From: Aeromonas enteropelogenes
GTDB taxonomy: Bacteria; Pseudomonadota; Gammaproteobacteria; Enterobacterales; Aeromonadaceae
Length of the DNA stretch: 55,025 bases
NCBI RefSeq assembly: GCF_000819845.1
Contig: NZ_CDCG01000032.1
Location: forward strand, 1,079 to 56,103
Direction: 5' to 3'
The notes below the pieces were generated by a model. That model was not told where the DNA came from. It searched no databases and saw only the letters and a program-made list of their open reading frames with translations. Shown here piece after piece: positions 1 to 8,057 of this stretch; the first letter of the stretch is position 1; each line of letters opens with the position of its first letter. Both the position numbers and the translations under genes were made by a program.

Positions 1-1114
1 GATCGAACAGGCAGCCACCGATGAAGTAGCCCTCTTCATGTTGCAAGCCACGACCATCGACCCGCAGTTGAGCCCCTTCGGCCACCCCCTGATCCACATA
101 ACCGCGCACCTTGGCCAGATGCTCGCGGCTGATGAGGGGGCCCATTTCGTTCTCTTGTGCCTGCCCCAGCCCCGGGCCGACCCGCAGTTTCTCCACCAGC
201 GGCGCGAGGCGTGCCACCAGCGCATCGGCGGTTTCATCCCCTACCACCACGGCTACCGAGATGGCCATACAGCGCTCCCCGGCCGCCCCGTAGGCTGCCC
301 CCATCAGGGCGGAAACTGCCTGCTCGAGGTCTGCATCCGGCATCACCACCATGTGGTTCTTGGCGCCGCCCAACGCCTGCACCCGCTTGCCGTGGGCCGA
401 AGCGGTCGAGTAGATGTACTCGGCGATGGGGGTGGAGCCGACAAACGACACGGCGCCGACTCTCGGGTCGGTCAGCAGCACGTCCACCACCTCCTTGTCG
501 CCGTTCACCACGTTGACCACGCCATCCGGCAGGCCGGCCTCCTTGAGCAGCTCGGCCATGCGCAGGGAGAGGGACGGATCCTTCTCGGACGGTTTGAGGA
601 TAAAGGTGTTGCCGCAGGCAATGGCCACCGGGAACATCCACAGCGGCACCATGGCCGGGAAGTTGAACGGGGTGATGCCGGCGCACACCCCGACCGGTTG
701 CATCATGGAGTAGCTGTCCACTCCGCGCCCCACGTTGAGGGAGTGCTCCCCCTTGAGCAGATGGGGAATGCCACAGGCGAACTCCACTACCTCCAGACCG
801 CGGGTCAGCTCGCCCTGAGCGTCGGAGAAGACCTTGCCGTGCTCGCGGCTGATAAGCTCCGCCAGCTCGTCCCTGTGTTGCTCCATCAGCTCCTTGAAGC
901 GAAACAGCACCCGCGCCCGCACCAGCGGCGGGGTCTGCGACCACTCGGCAAAGGCCTGCTGGGCCACAGCGATGGCCTCCTGGCACTCCGCCGCGCTCGA
1001 CAGCCCCACGCTTCCCTGCTGCTTGCCACAGGCCGGATTGAAGATGGCCCCCTGGCGTTCGCTGCGACTATCCTGACGTACGCCGTTGATAAAATTGCTG
1101 ACCCTGTATGTCAT
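1..1114 (-). CDS. mmsA: CoA-acylating methylmalonate/malonate-semialdehyde dehydrogenase (3' end outside window)
   Basis: Oxidises malonate or methylmalonate semialdehyde to acetyl-CoA or propionyl-CoA with NAD+ and CoA, in the cytoplasm. Reading minus from ATG at 1114 (GGAGG 6 nt upstream) gives 371 open codons to the window edge; family members are about 500 residues, so about 130 C-terminal residues are missing. The N terminus reads MTYRVSNFINGV. Typical ALDH-superfamily signatures follow: a TPFNFPAMVPLW segment, a GSTPIAEYIY nucleotide-binding turn, and GERCMA with the catalytic Cys near residue 283. The CoA-dependent branch is suggested by GGAKNH in place of the ELGGK-type general-base motif of ordinary aldehyde dehydrogenases. 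It follows an omega-aminotransferase on the same strand after 76 bp. In that setting it would remove the malonate semialdehyde made from beta-alanine. Family is sure; substrate is inferred. Confidence 0.93.
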   Translation of the reverse strand, partial: MTYRVSNFINGVRQDSRSERQGAIFNPACGKQQGSVGLSSAAECQEAIAVAQQAFAEWSQTPPLVRARVLFRFKELMEQHRDELAELISREHGKVFSDAQGELTRGLEVVEFACGIPHLLKGEHSLNVGRGVDSYSMMQPVGVCAGITPFNFPAMVPLWMFPVAIACGNTFILKPSEKDPSLSLRMAELLKEAGLPDGVVNVVNGDKEVVDVLLTDPRVGAVSFVGSTPIAEYIYSTASAHGKRVQALGGAKNHMVVMPDADLEQAVSALMGAAYGAAGERCMAISVAVVVGDETADALVARLAPLVEKLRVGPGLGQAQENEMGPLISREHLAKVRGYVDQGVAEGAQLRVDGRGLQHEEGYFIGGCLFD

Positions 1115-1160
1115 GTATCCTCCGTGATGGGTAATGGCTGGGTGCACCCGACCTGCTCAA

Positions 1161-1180
1161 GGCCCCGCCGAAGCGGGGCC
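1161..1180 (-). other. Intercistronic hairpin with UUCG tetraloop
   Basis: An 8-bp GC-only stem (1161-1168 with 1173-1180) encloses a loop that reads UUCG in the minus-strand transcript, closed by a C-G pair: the exceptionally stable cUUCGg tetraloop. It lies between the aminotransferase stop and the mmsA start. Only two U residues follow, so it is more likely an mRNA-stabilising or partial-termination element than a full terminator. Confidence 0.6.
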
Positions 1181-1190
1181 ATTGGCGGGA

Positions 1191-2522
1191 TCAGGGCTGG
1201 GCCTGCAGGACATCCTGCAGCAGGGTAAAGAGATCGTCGATCTGGCTGCGCTCTATGATGAGGGGCGGCGACAGGGCGATGATGTCGCCGGTGACCCGGA
1301 TCAGGGCCCCCTTCTCGAAGCAGCGCACAAACACCTCGTAGGCACGCTTGCCCGGCGCATCGGGCATGGATTCGAGCTCGATACCCGCCACCAGACCATA
1401 GTTGCGCACATCCTTCACGTGCTTGCAGCCCTTCAGCGAATGGGCTGCCTCTTCCCAGTAGCCCGCCAGATCGGCGGCGCGGCTGAGCAGGTTTTCGTTG
1501 CGGTAGATCTCGAGGGTCGCCAGGCCCGCGGCCGCCGCCACCGGATGACCCGAATAGGTATAGCCGTGGAACAGCTCGATGGCCCCCTTGCCCGCCGCCA
1601 TCATGTCGTCATAGATGTGGTTCTGTACCAGCACGGCCCCCATGGGGATGGCGCCGTTGGTGAGCCCCTTGGCACAGGTGATCATGTCGGGGATGACGTC
1701 GAACTCCTGGGCAGCAAACGGGGAGCCGAGGCGGCCGAAACCGGTGATCACCTCGTCGAAGATGAGCAGGATGCCGTGTTTGGTGCAGATCTCCCGCAGG
1801 CGCTTGAGATAACCCTTGGGCGGCATGATGACGCCTGTACTGCCGGCGATGGGCTCGACGATGACTGCAGCAATATTGCTGGCGTCATGCAAGAAAACGA
1901 TCTTCTCCAGCTCGTCGGCCAGGGTGACATCCTCGTCAGGCAGTCTCTTGGTGAAGGCGTTTTTGGCGATGTTGAGGGTGTGGGGCAGATGATCCACCCC
2001 GGTCAGCAGGGAACCGAACCATTTGCGGTTGCCGGGAATGCCACCCACCGAGATGCCGCCAAAGCCGACACCATGGTAGCCGCGCTCGCGGCCGATGAGC
2101 CGGGTGCGGGTCCCCTGACCCCGGGCACGCTGCCAGGCCAGTGCGATTTTCAGCGCCGTATCGACGGATTCGGACCCGGAGTTGGTATAGAAGACGTGGC
2201 CGAATCCCTTGGGAGCTATCTCCACCAACCGGTTGGCCAGCTCGAACGGCAGGGGGTGGCCCATCTGGAACGTGGGAGCAAAATCGAGGTGGGAAATCTG
2301 CTGGGAGACCGCTTCGGCGATCTCGCGGCGACCATGACCCGCGTTGCAACACCAGAGCCCGGCCGTGCCATCCAGTATCTTGCGGCCATCCTCTGAGTGA
2401 TAATACATCCCCTCTGCCGACTTCAGGATGCGCGGCGCCGCCTTGAACTGCTGGTTGGCGGTGAACGGCATCCAGAAGGCGGACATGTCGGAGGGGGTAT
2501 TGATGTCGCTGATCGGTTTCAT
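1191..2522 (-). CDS. Omega-amino acid (beta-alanine)--pyruvate aminotransferase
   Basis: Class III PLP-dependent aminotransferase, 443 residues, cytoplasmic. It moves the amino group of an omega-amino acid such as beta-alanine to pyruvate, giving malonate semialdehyde and alanine. Visible features: the TNSGSESVDTALK phosphate-binding segment, the FDEVITGFGR motif containing the PLP-contacting Asp, CAKGLTNG with the Schiff-base Lys, and FHGYTYSGHPVAAAAG. I chose ATG at 2522 because GAGG lies 5 nt upstream; an in-frame GTG two codons earlier (2528) would overlap that site. The downstream partner mmsA consumes the semialdehyde product, so the pair looks like a beta-alanine catabolic operon. A PuuR-like regulator is divergent upstream. 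GABA or diamines as substrates cannot be ruled out. Confidence 0.9.
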   Translation of the reverse strand: MKPISDINTPSDMSAFWMPFTANQQFKAAPRILKSAEGMYYHSEDGRKILDGTAGLWCCNAGHGRREIAEAVSQQISHLDFAPTFQMGHPLPFELANRLVEIAPKGFGHVFYTNSGSESVDTALKIALAWQRARGQGTRTRLIGRERGYHGVGFGGISVGGIPGNRKWFGSLLTGVDHLPHTLNIAKNAFTKRLPDEDVTLADELEKIVFLHDASNIAAVIVEPIAGSTGVIMPPKGYLKRLREICTKHGILLIFDEVITGFGRLGSPFAAQEFDVIPDMITCAKGLTNGAIPMGAVLVQNHIYDDMMAAGKGAIELFHGYTYSGHPVAAAAGLATLEIYRNENLLSRAADLAGYWEEAAHSLKGCKHVKDVRNYGLVAGIELESMPDAPGKRAYEVFVRCFEKGALIRVTGDIIALSPPLIIERSQIDDLFTLLQDVLQAQP

Positions 2523-2538
2523 GGTCACCTCATCCTTA

Positions 2539-2583
2539 AGGTGTTTAGCAACTATCGGCTATCGCCTATTAAATTAAACACCT
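2539..2583. promoter_or_regulatory. Inverted repeat AGGTGTTTA...TAAACACCT in the divergent promoter region
   Basis: A perfect 9-bp inverted repeat: AGGTGTTTA at 2539-2547 and TAAACACCT at 2575-2583. It sits immediately upstream of the aminotransferase start and shares GTGTTTA or GTTTA with copies upstream of puuC (3276-3282 and 3320-3324). By position it is a candidate operator for the neighbouring PuuR-like repressor; this is inference. Confidence 0.45.
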
Positions 2584-2707
2584 GAATTCCTAAAAAAGGG
2601 CTCATTATTGCCCTGTCCGGTGTCACCCCGGCTAGATGGCATGAGCAGGGTGGTATAAGATATTTAACACAAATTTAATAATAGTAAACAGCAAGGAGTG
2701 TCTATCG

Positions 2708-3250
2708 ATGGATATCGGTCACCGTCTCAAGGCGGTTCGCACCAAGGCCGCCCTCTCCCAGCGGGAGCTGGCCAAACGTTCGGGCGTGACCAACGGCTTT
2801 ATCTCCCAGATCGAGAAAAATCAGGTGAGCCCCTCGGTCGCTTCCCTGCGCAAGGTGCTGGAAGGCATTCCCATGTCCCTGGCCACCTTCTTCACCGATG
2901 AGACGGAGATGGACTCCGAGGTGATCTTCCGCGCCGCCGACATGCCGGACCTCGGCACTCATCCCATCAGCTACCGCCTGGTGGGCCACAGCCGTGCCAA
3001 CCGCGCCATCGGCATGCTGCAGGAGATACTGCCGCCGGGCGCCGACACCGGTGACGACATGCTGAGCCACGAAGGGGAAGAGTGCGGCATCATCATCCGC
3101 GGTGAAGTCGAGGTCACGGTGGGCGAGCAGATCTACTTGCTGGCGGCCGGGGATGGCTACTACTTCGACAGCCGCACCCCGCACCGGTTTCGCAACGTGG
3201 GCGAGCAGGAGTGCGTGCTGATCTCGGCCAACACCCCCGCCAGCTTCTAA
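2708..3250 (+). CDS. puuR: PuuR-like XRE-cupin transcriptional regulator
   Basis: A 180-residue regulator with an N-terminal XRE helix-turn-helix (about residues 5-60, including GVTNGFISQIEKNQVSPSV) and a C-terminal cupin_2 sensor domain (about 105-175, including GEECGIIIRGEVEV and PHRFRNVG). It ends in SANTPASF, like E. coli PuuR (ending SAHTPTTF), which represses putrescine catabolism and is relieved by putrescine. The start has AAGGAG about 9 nt upstream. It is divergent from the aminotransferase-mmsA pair and followed in the same direction by puuC, so it probably controls both units. A strict GTGTTTA motif in both flanking intergenic regions supports this. The inducer is unknown; putrescine, GABA or beta-alanine are possibilities. 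Confidence 0.85.
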   Translation: MDIGHRLKAVRTKAALSQRELAKRSGVTNGFISQIEKNQVSPSVASLRKVLEGIPMSLATFFTDETEMDSEVIFRAADMPDLGTHPISYRLVGHSRANRAIGMLQEILPPGADTGDDMLSHEGEECGIIIRGEVEVTVGEQIYLLAAGDGYYFDSRTPHRFRNVGEQECVLISANTPASF

Positions 3251-3372
3251 ACGACGGCCTCCTCGGCAGGGAACAGTGTTTAAGAAATTGTTACAAGATT
3301 GATTTACAAGTGGCGGGTTGTTTAGCATATTGATACGCGGGAACTGACTTAAGACCGGTTCAAGGAGTGAAC

Positions 3373-4869
3373 ATGAGTGACCTGACCCTGGCCCAGTGGC
3401 AACACAAGGCCGCCCACCTGACCCTGCCCTCGCAAGCCTTCATCGACGGCAGCTACCGGGACGCCATCAATGGCGCCACCTTTGACTGCATCAATCCGGC
3501 CAACGGCCAGCTGCTGACCAAGGTTGCAGCCTGCGACGCCGCCGACGCCGAACTGGCGGTGCAGGCTGCCCGCACTGCCTTCAATGACAAGCGCTGGAGC
3601 GGCCTGTCACCGAAACAGCGCAAGCAGATCCTGCAGCGTTTCGCCGAGCTGATGCGCCTCAATCTGGTGGAACTGGCCCTGCTGGAGTCGCTGGACATGG
3701 GCAAGCCCATCGGTGATGCCATGGGTTACGATGCCCCTGCCGCCGCCAACTGCATCGCCTGGAACGCCGAGGCCATCGACAAGATCTACGATCAGGTCGC
3801 CCCGGTGGAGGAGTCCGCGCTGGCACTGGTGACCCGCGAGGCCCTCGGCGTCGTGGCCGCCATCGTGCCCTGGAACTTCCCGCTGGTGATGGCCTGCTGG
3901 AAGCTGGGTCCGGCGCTGGCTACCGGCAACTCGGTGATCCTGAAACCCTCCGAAAAATCCCCCCTCACCGCCCTGCGCATCGCGGGTATTGCCAAAGAGG
4001 CGGGCATTCCGGACGGGGTCTTCAACGTACTGCCGGGCTTTGGCCACACGGTAGGCGAGGCGCTGGCCATGCACATGGACGTGGACTGCATCACCTTCAC
4101 CGGCTCCACCAAAATCGGCAAGCATCTGGTGGAGTGTTCCGGCAAGTCCAACCTCAAGCGCGCCTTTATGGAGTGCGGCGGCAAGAGCCCCAACATCATA
4201 CTGGCGGACGCGCCGGATCTGGACGCCGCCGCCCGAAGCGCCGCCGGCGCCATCTTCTACAACCAGGGCGAGGTGTGCACCGCCGCCTCCCGCCTGCTGG
4301 TGCAAAACAGCATCAAGCCGCAATTCATGGAGCGACTGCTGGCCCACGCCCGGGAGTGGATCTCCGCCAACCCCCTCGACCCCACCACCCGCATCGGTGC
4401 CATGGTGGACGACATCCAGATGGCGCAGGTGCTGCGCTATATCGATATCGGCCAGCAAGAGGGGGCCAAACTACTGCTGGGAGGCAAGCGCACCAACGAG
4501 GAGAGCGGCGGCTTCTACATCGAGCCCACCATCTTCGACGAGGTGACCCCAGAGATGCGCATCTTCCGCGAGGAGATCTTCGGCCCTGTGCTGGCGGTGA
4601 CCGGCTTCGATACCCTGGAGGAGGCGATCGCCCTTGGCAACGACACCGACTACGGCCTGGCCGCGGCGATCTGGACGGCGGATCTCAACAAGGCGGTCAA
4701 GGGCTCCCGCGCCCTGCGCGCAGGCACTGTGTTCGTCAACAACTGGGATGGCGGCGACATGACCATGCCGTTCGGCGGCTTCAAGCAGTCCGGCAACGGG
4801 CGCGACAAGTCATTGCATGCGCTGGAGAAATATACCGAGCTGAAAAGTACCTGGATCCAGCTGGAATAA
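3373..4869 (+). CDS. puuC: Gamma-glutamyl-gamma-aminobutyraldehyde dehydrogenase family (PuuC)
   Basis: NAD(P)+-dependent aldehyde dehydrogenase, 498 residues, cytoplasmic. In E. coli, PuuC oxidises gamma-glutamyl-gamma-aminobutyraldehyde in putrescine breakdown and also accepts other aldehydes. Visible: IVPWNFPLVMACWKLGPAL, the FTGSTKIGK turn of the Rossmann fold, general-base Glu267 in MECGGKSPN, catalytic Cys302 in GEVCTAASR, and a C terminus (PFGGFKQSGNGRDKSLHALE) nearly the same as E. coli PuuC. ATG at 3373 is chosen because AAGGAG is 5 nt upstream; an in-frame GTG at 3367 overlaps that site. It stands 122 bp after the PuuR-like gene, with its own GTGTTTA motifs and a strong terminator downstream. 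No puuA, puuB or puuD is visible, so the true substrate may differ from E. coli's. Confidence 0.92.
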   Translation: MSDLTLAQWQHKAAHLTLPSQAFIDGSYRDAINGATFDCINPANGQLLTKVAACDAADAELAVQAARTAFNDKRWSGLSPKQRKQILQRFAELMRLNLVELALLESLDMGKPIGDAMGYDAPAAANCIAWNAEAIDKIYDQVAPVEESALALVTREALGVVAAIVPWNFPLVMACWKLGPALATGNSVILKPSEKSPLTALRIAGIAKEAGIPDGVFNVLPGFGHTVGEALAMHMDVDCITFTGSTKIGKHLVECSGKSNLKRAFMECGGKSPNIILADAPDLDAAARSAAGAIFYNQGEVCTAASRLLVQNSIKPQFMERLLAHAREWISANPLDPTTRIGAMVDDIQMAQVLRYIDIGQQEGAKLLLGGKRTNEESGGFYIEPTIFDEVTPEMRIFREEIFGPVLAVTGFDTLEEAIALGNDTDYGLAAAIWTADLNKAVKGSRALRAGTVFVNNWDGGDMTMPFGGFKQSGNGRDKSLHALEKYTELKSTWIQLE

Positions 4870-4894
4870 TCGCAGAAACAGCTTCCATCTTCGC

Positions 4895-4919
4895 AAAAGG
4901 GGGTTAAAACCCCCTTTTT
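4895..4919 (+). terminator. Rho-independent terminator of puuC
   Basis: Hairpin GGGGG-TTAAAA-CCCCC preceded by AAAA and followed by TTTTT, 25 bp after the puuC stop. Confidence 0.85.
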
Positions 4920-4994
4920 CATTTTTCCCCTTTCATCGCACGTCTCAATCGATATAATTATCAAACAGGCAAGTCGTTAAATATTAAGATAAAA

Positions 4995-5165
4995 ATGTTA
5001 TTTTTTCTGGGAAGTGTACTGTTTCTGGTGATCGGCCTACCCCTGCTGTTTTTCGCACTGGGGCATGGTGAAGCCTACGTGACCTGGGGCCCCTGGATCT
5101 CGGCCATCGCCCTGATGCTGTGGCTGCTGCGGGACGTCGACAAGATCCGGCGCGGTGGCCGCTAG
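4995..5165 (+). CDS. Small two-helix membrane protein, 56 aa, unknown function
   Basis: Open frame from ATG at 4995 to TAG at 5163-5165. I do not recognise the family. The product starts MLFFLGSVLFLVIGLPLLFF, a clear hydrophobic helix. A short polar turn (HGEAYVTWGP) leads to a second hydrophobic stretch (WISAIALMLWLL), then a positively charged tail (RDVDKIRRGGR). This suggests two membrane spans with the C terminus in the cytoplasm. It follows the puuC terminator and precedes rarD in the same direction by 125 bp. No strong Shine-Dalgarno is visible; the AT-rich stretch TTAAATATTAAGATAAAA precedes the start. The consistent membrane-protein composition makes a real gene likely. Confidence 0.6.
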   Translation: MLFFLGSVLFLVIGLPLLFFALGHGEAYVTWGPWISAIALMLWLLRDVDKIRRGGR

Positions 5166-5290
5166 ACGGTAAAACATATCGTCACCATCCATCTTTCCCC
5201 ATTTATTCGCTTCTGTCCCTCCTAAAGGATCGCTACACTGGTTTTTTGCGATGCGTTCTCGCATCCGACTCTCCAGTGAAGGTTATCCGC

Positions 5291-6193
5291 ATGCAGCAAC
5301 AAATTCAGCGCCAGGGCGTCATCTACGCCTTGTGCGCCTACACCCTTTGGGGCCTGGCCCCCATCTACTTCAAGACGATTTCGGCCGTACCGGCCGCCGA
5401 GATCCTGACCCACCGCATGATCTGGTCCTGCGCCCTGCTGCTGGTGCTGACCCTGCTCGGCCGCCAGTGGCACAAGGTACAGGCAGTGCTGCGCCAGCCC
5501 AAAGTGTTGCTCACCCTGGCCTTCACCTCGGTGACCGTTGGCGGCAACTGGCTGCTGTTCATCTGGGCCATCAACAACGGCCACATGCTGGATGCCAGCC
5601 TCGGCTACTACATCAACCCCTTGTTCAACGTGCTGCTCGGCATGCTGTTCCTGAGCGAGAGGCTGCGTCGCCTGCAGTGGTGGGCGGTCGGGCTAGCGGC
5701 GATCGGCGTCGCCATCCAGATCATCGCGTTCGGCTCCCTGCCCTGGATCGCCCTGGTGCTGGCGGCGAGCTTCGCCATCTACGGCCTCATTCGCAAGAAA
5801 CTGGCCCTCGACGCCCTCACCGGCCTCTTGATCGAGACCCTGATCATGCTGCCGCCGGCCGCCTTCTATCTGTGGGGCATTGCCGACAGCCCCACCAGCC
5901 ACATGACAGAAAACAGCTGGCACCTGAATCTGCTGCTGATCGCCGCCGGCGTGGTCACCACGGCCCCCCTGCTCTGCTTCACCGCCGCCGCGACCCGGCT
6001 CAAGCTCTCCACCCTGGGCTTCTTCCAGTACATAGGTCCCAGCCTGATGTTCATCCTGGCGGTCACCCTGTACGGCGAGGCACTGGCGCTGGACAAGATG
6101 GTCACCTTCGCCTTCATCTGGAGCGCCCTGGTGCTGTTCAGTCTGGACGGGCTGCGCAGCGGCAGCCGCCGGCCGGTGACACAGCAGGATTGA
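5291..6193 (+). CDS. rarD: EamA-family transporter RarD
   Basis: A 300-residue inner-membrane protein with about ten hydrophobic segments, of the drug/metabolite transporter (EamA) superfamily. The start MQQQIQRQGVIYALCAYTLW, the APIYFK motif and GNWLLFIWAINNGHMLDASLGYYINPL are typical of RarD (named for chloramphenicol sensitivity; its transport substrate is not established). The open frame extends about 57 codons upstream, but the family start is ATG at 5291, preceded by GTGAAGG. The gene stands alone between the small membrane protein and an AraC regulator. Confidence 0.88.
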   Translation: MQQQIQRQGVIYALCAYTLWGLAPIYFKTISAVPAAEILTHRMIWSCALLLVLTLLGRQWHKVQAVLRQPKVLLTLAFTSVTVGGNWLLFIWAINNGHMLDASLGYYINPLFNVLLGMLFLSERLRRLQWWAVGLAAIGVAIQIIAFGSLPWIALVLAASFAIYGLIRKKLALDALTGLLIETLIMLPPAAFYLWGIADSPTSHMTENSWHLNLLLIAAGVVTTAPLLCFTAAATRLKLSTLGFFQYIGPSLMFILAVTLYGEALALDKMVTFAFIWSALVLFSLDGLRSGSRRPVTQQD

Positions 6194-6259
6194 CGGTGTG
6201 GCTCATCGCGCTGCAATAATCTACAAGCCTTGAGCCGGCTTTCAGGTTATCAATAGACG

Positions 6260-7084
6260 ATGAGCACACCCCACTCCCGCATCCACTACTGGCAATCCCG
6301 GCTGTTGCCGGGGGTTGAACTCTCCCACTCCCACCACAGGGAGTTCAGCTATGGCCGCCACGTTCACCTGGACTACCACATCGGTCTGGTGCAGCAGGGC
6401 GGCCAGAAGTTCATCCACAAGGGCAGCAGCCACAACCTGGTGCGCGGCGAGCTCTCCACCGTCAACCCGGACGAGATGCACGATGGCCTGAGCCTGCTGC
6501 CGGAAGGGTACGAGGTGCGGGTGTTCGCCATCGCTCCCGAACAACTGGCCATCTGGCTGCCGGACAGCCCTGAACCCTTCTTCGACAAGGGACTGCAAAG
6601 CCGTCCCGACCTCTATCTGGGTTTCGCCCGCCTGCACATGTATCTGGGCGAGGCTCCCGAACCTGACGGCCTGCTGGCGGAGAGCCAGCTGCTGGCCCTG
6701 CTCGGCGAGCTGCTGCATCTCGCCCCCGAACGCCACGCCCTGGCCGATACCCAGCTCAGATACCTGCGCGACCATCTGCTGGCCCGGCTCGACGAGCGCC
6801 ACAGCCTGGAGGATCTGGCCGCCCTGTTCGGGCTGGATCGCTTCGCCTTCTTGCGCCAGTTCAAGAAGAAGACTGGCATGACCCCCTACGCCTGGCTCAA
6901 GCGGCTGCGGCTGGAACGAAGCAAGCGCCTGCTCGGCAGCGGCCTGCCGGTGAGCGAGGTAGCGCTCGCGGTCGGCTTCTTCGATCAGAGCCACTTTCAC
7001 CACGGGTTCCGGCAGGCCTTCGGCCTCACTCCCGCCGAATATCGCCAGCAGATGCGCCCTGTCTCAGCCGTACCGGACAGATGA
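6260..7084 (+). CDS. AraC-family transcriptional regulator
   Basis: A 274-residue regulator with an N-terminal cupin-like AraC-binding domain (about residues 15-90; GQKFIHKGSSHNLVRGEL, NPDEMHDG) and a C-terminal double helix-turn-helix (about 170-265; LEDLAALFGLDRFAFLRQFK, then SEVALAVGFFDQSHFHHGFR). The second HTH and the GLTPAEYR ending are typical of the family. It precedes a LysE-type exporter by about 105 bp in the same direction. In many proteobacteria this gene pair is neighbouring and the regulator controls the exporter, so that is the likely target. The ligand cannot be read from the sequence. No clear ribosome-binding site precedes the chosen ATG. Confidence 0.85.
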   Translation: MSTPHSRIHYWQSRLLPGVELSHSHHREFSYGRHVHLDYHIGLVQQGGQKFIHKGSSHNLVRGELSTVNPDEMHDGLSLLPEGYEVRVFAIAPEQLAIWLPDSPEPFFDKGLQSRPDLYLGFARLHMYLGEAPEPDGLLAESQLLALLGELLHLAPERHALADTQLRYLRDHLLARLDERHSLEDLAALFGLDRFAFLRQFKKKTGMTPYAWLKRLRLERSKRLLGSGLPVSEVALAVGFFDQSHFHHGFRQAFGLTPAEYRQQMRPVSAVPDR

Positions 7085-7191
7085 CGGCCACTGGCACGGA
7101 CGAATCCGCGACGATCGGTGCAATCTTTTACAATCAAACCGGCCCCGCCTCCTTCATCCTGTGACCTCATCATGTCGTTGAGGTTATGCCC

Positions 7192-7836
7192 ATGTTTACC
7201 AGCCTGTTTCTGACCATAGGTCTCATCCATCTCGTTGCCCTGGCGAGCCCGGGCCCCGACTTCGCACTGATCCTGCGCACCAGCCTGCACAGGCCCACTG
7301 CCCTTGGCGCGGCGCTGGGCATAGCGCTCGCCATCTTGCTGCACGCCACCCTGAGCCTGACCGGCATCAGCTTGCTGATCGCCGAACATCACTGGTTGTT
7401 CATGGTGGTGAAAATGGTCGGCGCCCTCTATCTCGGCTGGCTCGGCTGGGGGGCGCTGATGGCCGCCTGGCAAGGGGCGGGTGAGCAGGCTTTCAAGGCC
7501 GGCGGCGAGCGCGCCGGTTGGCGCAAGGGGGTGCAGAGCGGCCTGGCCACCAACTTGCTCAATCCCAAGGCGCTGTTGTTCTTCATGGGACTGCTGGCCG
7601 CCATGGTGACGCCCCAGGTGGACGGCCTGACCCGGGGACTGCTGGTGCTGGAGCTGTTCCTGCTGTCGCTCTTCTGGTTCGGAGCCCTGGCCTGGAGCCT
7701 CTCCACCGTCCGGGCACAACGCCTGCTCGGCCGGGTTCAGCGCCCCCTCAACCTGGTGACCGGCCTGCTGTTTGGCGCCGTCAGCCTCTCCATCCTGGGT
7801 GGCATGCTGGGCGAACTCTCCCGCGCCTTCTCCTGA
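7192..7836 (+). CDS. LysE/RhtB-family amino-acid exporter
   Basis: A 214-residue inner-membrane protein with six hydrophobic segments. It carries the family signature at the N terminus (LVALASPGPDFALILRTSL) and NLLNPKALLFFMGLLAAMV in the middle. The family exports amino acids or homoserine-lactone-like compounds. Two in-frame ATGs lie six bases apart; I prefer 7192 because GAGG sits about 8 nt before it and almost touches the earlier one at 7186. The AraC regulator upstream probably controls it. The substrate is unknown. Confidence 0.88.
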   Translation: MFTSLFLTIGLIHLVALASPGPDFALILRTSLHRPTALGAALGIALAILLHATLSLTGISLLIAEHHWLFMVVKMVGALYLGWLGWGALMAAWQGAGEQAFKAGGERAGWRKGVQSGLATNLLNPKALLFFMGLLAAMVTPQVDGLTRGLLVLELFLLSLFWFGALAWSLSTVRAQRLLGRVQRPLNLVTGLLFGAVSLSILGGMLGELSRAFS

Positions 7837-8057
7837 TCAGTGAAGCGTCGCCCCCTGTCGTGCTGGCCCCTGTTGTGCACCATGTCGGCAGACTAGCCCC
7901 ACTCTGCTGTTCACCCTGTGAGCAAGCCGCACAGTAAATTGATCTGGATGGGGTTTTCATTTCACTTTCGACGCGAAGAGCCAATCAGAACTGGTCCCGT
8001 TTGTCGTGGAGGAATAGGATGCTCGGCTATCTTCCATGACACACAGGAAACAACATC

